From TH5896 sp049578985 (GTDB lineage Archaea; Thermoproteota; Nitrososphaeria; Nitrososphaerales; Nitrososphaeraceae), in NCBI GenBank assembly GCA_049578985.1, contig JBAUMZ010000089.1:1-64000 (forward strand): 64,000 nt of DNA, in the 5' to 3' direction. Under the pieces are notes generated by a model. That model saw only the letters and a list, made by a program, of their open reading frames with translations, was not told the origin of the DNA and ran no database searches. How positions within the stretch are numbered: position 1 is the first letter of the stretch; every line of letters begins with the position of its first letter. A program made the translations under genes and the position numbers. Below are positions 61,351 through 64,000 of the stretch, piece after piece.

Positions 61351-62056
61351 CGTTCTTTACTTCCGCCTCCATAGGTTCAGTTCCCTCAATAGGCTTTTTG
61401 TCTTCTGATCCAGTTTGTGCCGTACTTTCCAGCCTCTGGACCTCCGTCGTTTTGTCACTACTTTCTGAATCAATCATCTCGAACTCCTTTGGCATTTCGT
61501 TTTTAATCGCTATTTTCAGCTGAATCCCCATCAATCCCATCTTAGTGAGTACATGAGTGACTCCATATCTTACCACCTTGTTAGCTATATCACCGCTTTT
61601 TGGGACTAGACCTGCAGCATGCTTTTCAAAATGGGCTCTTTCACTTCTCAGTTTGCCTGCCACAGTAATCTCAACGCCTAGAGCACCTGCATTCATTATC
61701 GTGTTATTCGTCCATATTGCCGCTCTTCTGAAAGCGGTACCTCTTTCGATCAATTGTGCAATTCGATTACACATAATCTTAGGGTTCAGCTCAGGGACTT
61801 CGAGTTCAGTGACAGAGATCTGAGGATTAGATAATCCAAACTTTTGTTCCAACTTTGATGTTAAATCCTTGATCCCGCTTCCTTTCCTTCCGATCACCAA
61901 CCCAGGGCGAGTGACACTTAAGGTAATTCTGGTTCCTATTGGTGTCTTTTGTACATCTACGCGTCCGTAACCTGCATCTCTTAATGTCTCCGAAAGGAAT
62001 TCATCTAACTCAAGATTTCTAAAATTATTTTTCATTACATTATTGATAGCACTCAT
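61343..62056 (-). CDS. rps3: 30S ribosomal protein S3
   Basis: 237 aa. KH domain VTRPGLVIGRKGSGIKDLTS, then GIQLKIAIKNEMPKEFE. The C-terminal ~40 residues are Glu/Ser/Thr-rich (TTEVQRLESTAQTGSEDKK), a disordered acidic extension also seen in other archaeal S3 proteins. Start overlaps the L22 stop by four bases. Confidence 0.96.
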   Translation of the reverse strand: MSAINNVMKNNFRNLELDEFLSETLRDAGYGRVDVQKTPIGTRITLSVTRPGLVIGRKGSGIKDLTSKLEQKFGLSNPQISVTELEVPELNPKIMCNRIAQLIERGTAFRRAAIWTNNTIMNAGALGVEITVAGKLRSERAHFEKHAAGLVPKSGDIANKVVRYGVTHVLTKMGLMGIQLKIAIKNEMPKEFEMIDSESSDKTTEVQRLESTAQTGSEDKKPIEGTEPMEAEVKNDG

Positions 62057-62529
62057 TCATGAACCCTCTTTTCCTGTGCAACTAACTCAAAATGTATCAA
62101 CGTATTGTACTTGGGACTAGATCTTCCCATAGCTCGAGGAGTGAACCTCTTTATCTTTGTTCCTTTATGCACTACGGCACTTGTGATCTTCAAAGTATCC
62201 AAATCCATTCCCTTATATTCAGCATTTGCCTCAAGATTATCCAACAACTTCAACACTTCTCTGGCTGCTTTCTTAGGATAGCGACCTGAGCAGAAGCCAT
62301 CGCGGATGTTAGATCTATGAGCAACCTCGTTATTGTATCTTCGGTATGGTACAGCTATTTTCCGGGCAATCACGTCTTCAAGAAATAGGCGAGCTTTTTC
62401 GATTGACATTCCTCTAATCGCCACTGCCACTTCTCTAGCATGCTTGTGTGAGGCCGACTTGTCCCTTATAGAAGCTCTTACGTGCCTAGACTTGTCGAAA
62501 TTTTCTAAAGCATATCCATACTCTGGCAT
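62053..62529 (-). CDS. rpl22: 50S ribosomal protein L22
   Basis: 158 aa. VRASIRDKSASHKHAREVAVAIRGMSIEKA-type start segment, PKKAAREVLKLLDNLEANA and the RFTPRAMGRSSPKYNTLIHF beta-hairpin that reaches the exit tunnel. Between S19 and S3. Confidence 0.96.
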   Translation of the reverse strand: MPEYGYALENFDKSRHVRASIRDKSASHKHAREVAVAIRGMSIEKARLFLEDVIARKIAVPYRRYNNEVAHRSNIRDGFCSGRYPKKAAREVLKLLDNLEANAEYKGMDLDTLKITSAVVHKGTKIKRFTPRAMGRSSPKYNTLIHFELVAQEKRVHE

Positions 62530-62536
62530 AATAAAT

Positions 62537-62962
62537 TCACTTTAAGGGGACGTATAGACTTGATCTTGATGAACCTACACCTGGAGCTCCGTGCTGAACG
62601 CGTTTGTTAGTGATAGAGTATTCACCTACGTAATGTCCCACCATCTCTGGTCTGATACTTACAGGAACGAATTCCTTCCCATTATGGACTTTAATAATCA
62701 CCCCTATCATATCCGGAAGAATAATCATATCTCTAAGGTGGGTTTTTATCTCGTCAGTCGACGTTCCTTCTCTATTTCGCTTAATCTCTTCGCGAAGTTT
62801 TCTTTTTTCATCGGTCATGAATTTGCCCACTCTTTTATCCAAAGATCGTCTCTGTCTTGAGTTCAAAAGTGGCAAAAGCGACTCGATGGGTAATGCCTGA
62901 AGTTGTTCAGGTAGATAACCTTTAAACTTAAACTCTCTAACCACGTATATCACCGTCTGCAT
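62537..62962 (-). CDS. rps19: 30S ribosomal protein S19
   Basis: 141 aa. Archaeal N-terminal extension (GYLPEQLQALPIESLLPLL), then the core KTHLRDMIILPDMIGVIIKV, YNGKEF-type HNGKEFVPVSIRPEMVGHYV and GEYSITNKRVQHGAPGVGSS. The gap to L23 is only 56 nt; L2 is not between them. Confidence 0.96.
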   Translation of the reverse strand: MQTVIYVVREFKFKGYLPEQLQALPIESLLPLLNSRQRRSLDKRVGKFMTDEKRKLREEIKRNREGTSTDEIKTHLRDMIILPDMIGVIIKVHNGKEFVPVSIRPEMVGHYVGEYSITNKRVQHGAPGVGSSRSSLYVPLK

Positions 62963-63018
62963 GATTCATTCCTCTTTTAAACGTACTGGGAAATAACCCT
63001 AACCGAACTGACACAGAA

Positions 63019-63315
63019 CTACACCAAGCCCAAGGTCGTAGCTAAGTCCCTTGCTCCATTTGGATCACTGAACTTTAGAGCAGCCTTCTTCCCTCTAATC
63101 GTTCTAGACGTGTTAATATCCGCCACCTCGGCACCGTACAATACACTCATAGCTTCCCTTATCAGCTGTTTTGTGGTCCTTTCTCTAACTATGAAAACCA
63201 ATTTGTTCTCCTTTTCGATCATATTGAATGTTTTCTCAGTAATATATGGTTGAATAAGAACCGACCTAGCATCTTCTACAGAGAGATGATCCTTTGCAGA
63301 TACATCCTTACTCAT
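63019..63315 (-). CDS. rpl23: 50S ribosomal protein L23
   Basis: 98 aa. LIQPYITEKTFNMIEKENKLVF is the family start, then ERTTKQLIREAMSVLYGAEV and DINTSRTIRGKKAALKF. The start overlaps the L4 stop by four bases. It binds 23S rRNA at the tunnel exit. Confidence 0.96.
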   Translation of the reverse strand: MSKDVSAKDHLSVEDARSVLIQPYITEKTFNMIEKENKLVFIVRERTTKQLIREAMSVLYGAEVADINTSRTIRGKKAALKFSDPNGARDLATTLGLV

Positions 63316-64000
63316 TCAGTCTTATTCCTCTTCAAGTTTATACTCAATCCATTGAACTGTACCAGGGATTCAATAGCATTCTGTGAATACATGGTCAGCC
63401 TTATTGGTTTGGATCCAGGCAATAGGTCCATTACATTCAAACTATCCACAGGTTTCACATTAACTCCTGCTAAAGATCTAGATAGTTTCATGATGTTGCT
63501 GCTCCTAGATACGACTAACAGAACACTCACACCAGAAGATCTACCATGTCTTCTCGAAGTTCCCCGCACAGTTCGGTTTTTCGACTTTGCACGGTCTAAA
63601 TCCGCCTTCAGGCCCAATTTTATCAAAGTATTATTAAGATCATTTGCCTTATCTATCGATTCAATCTTATTTGAAACAACTAGAGGGAGTTCGAGACTTT
63701 CCTCAAGTTCATGTCCACGCCGCGTTACGAGATCGCGTCTTGAAGTTGCTGCAATTGCGGAACAAAGTGCTAGGATTTTCTCTTTTTTATTAATCTTCTT
63801 GTATATTCTCCTGAAGGAAACTGGAGGATGCGCAACTCTTCCATGTCTTACCCCGGCGACCCCTGCGGCTTGACCTGCTCTGGGAAACCCTTGTCCCTTG
63901 GCTCTTGCAATTCGTGCAATCCCTAGACCTGTATTGCGAGACTCAGCACTAACAATTTCACCCGCATAGGGATATCGACCCTGAGCTTGGAACGAATGCG
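63312..64000 (-). CDS. rpl4: 50S ribosomal protein L4, C-terminal part (cut by window edge)
   Basis: The frame is open from the stop at 63312 to base 64000, about 228 codons, so the start lies beyond the window. Upstream residues read GRYPYAGEIVSAESRNTGLG, ARAKGQGFPRAGQAAGVAGV and GRVAHPP, the conserved L4 loop. VVSNKIESIDKANDL and SVLLVVSRSSNIMKLSRSLAGV follow. L3 would be expected next upstream. Confidence 0.95.
   Translation of the reverse strand, partial: HSFQAQGRYPYAGEIVSAESRNTGLGIARIARAKGQGFPRAGQAAGVAGVRHGRVAHPPVSFRRIYKKINKKEKILALCSAIAATSRRDLVTRRGHELEESLELPLVVSNKIESIDKANDLNNTLIKLGLKADLDRAKSKNRTVRGTSRRHGRSSGVSVLLVVSRSSNIMKLSRSLAGVNVKPVDSLNVMDLLPGSKPIRLTMYSQNAIESLVQFNGLSINLKRNKTE

Noticed and set aside
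1..64000. CRISPR arrays, rRNA genes, insertion sequences, prophage
   Set aside because: No regularly spaced repeats, no rRNA sequence, no transposase or paired terminal repeats were seen anywhere in the window.

Overview
The window is archaeal, moderately AT-rich and gene-dense, and most likely from a Nitrososphaeria (Thaumarchaeota) lineage. The archaeal markers are TFB, RpoE' and RpoE'', ribosomal proteins S8e, S4e and S30e, RNase P protein 1, aCPSF1, a tRNA-splicing endonuclease, GTP-dependent dephospho-CoA kinase and a bulge-helix-bulge (BHB) intron in a tRNA. Cdc48, ScpA/ScpB, a complete bioBFDA set, many very small zinc-binding proteins and mostly leaderless promoters fit that group. 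No amo genes lie here, so ammonia oxidation cannot be claimed and no genus is assigned.

Layout. 1-5.9 kb: cdc48 (cut by the window edge), tfb, small unknown proteins and a large membrane spermidine-synthase-like protein. 6-11.4 kb: a small HhH protein and carA-carB. 11.4-20 kb: phosphoesterase, S8e, scpB-scpA, site-2 protease, a winged-helix regulator, aCPSF1 and two small zinc-finger proteins. 20-25.7 kb: TauE-type permease, homoserine dehydrogenase, DUF47-endA pair, a tandem-SDR protein and a TRAM protein. 25.7-32.9 kb: NAD synthesis (nadX, nadA, nadC), S30e, RpoE''/RpoE', Mrp ATPase, dephospho-CoA kinase and small Cys-rich proteins. 33-45.8 kb: leuB/ilvN/ilvB, an LsrF-like aldolase with a Zn-dehydrogenase, trpE, glycerate kinase, birA, a UbiA prenyltransferase and threonine synthase. 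46-53.5 kb: a wHTH gene, an AsnB-like protein, biotin synthesis, a serine recombinase and tRNA-Asn. 53.5-57.1 kb: a thiolase/DUF35/LLM-oxidoreductase cluster and a sugar nucleotidyltransferase. 57.2-64 kb: an S10/spc ribosomal operon on the minus strand, running from L4 (cut by the window edge) to L6.

Most notable observation. carB is broken by a 28-nt insertion at 7906-7933, inside the invariant N-terminal ATP-grasp motif. Removing exactly those 28 nt restores the motif GEAGE|FDYSGSQ and the frame of the whole protein. The RNA around both junctions folds into a BHB: a 4-bp central helix, two 3-nt bulges with the cuts after the second base, and a 5-bp intron helix. tRNA-Asn at 53.4 kb carries a 36-nt non-canonical intron (27/28) with the same geometry, and the catalytic subunit of the enzyme that cuts BHBs (endA) is encoded at 22.7 kb. 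This looks like a minimal archaeal intron in a protein-coding gene.

How the genes work together: the window is mainly core anabolism (carbamoyl phosphate, Thr/Ile/Val/Leu, NAD, CoA, biotin) plus information processing (TFB, RNAP subunits, aCPSF1, RNA splicing, ribosome). There is little mobile DNA: one orphan serine recombinase near the tRNA-Asn gene.
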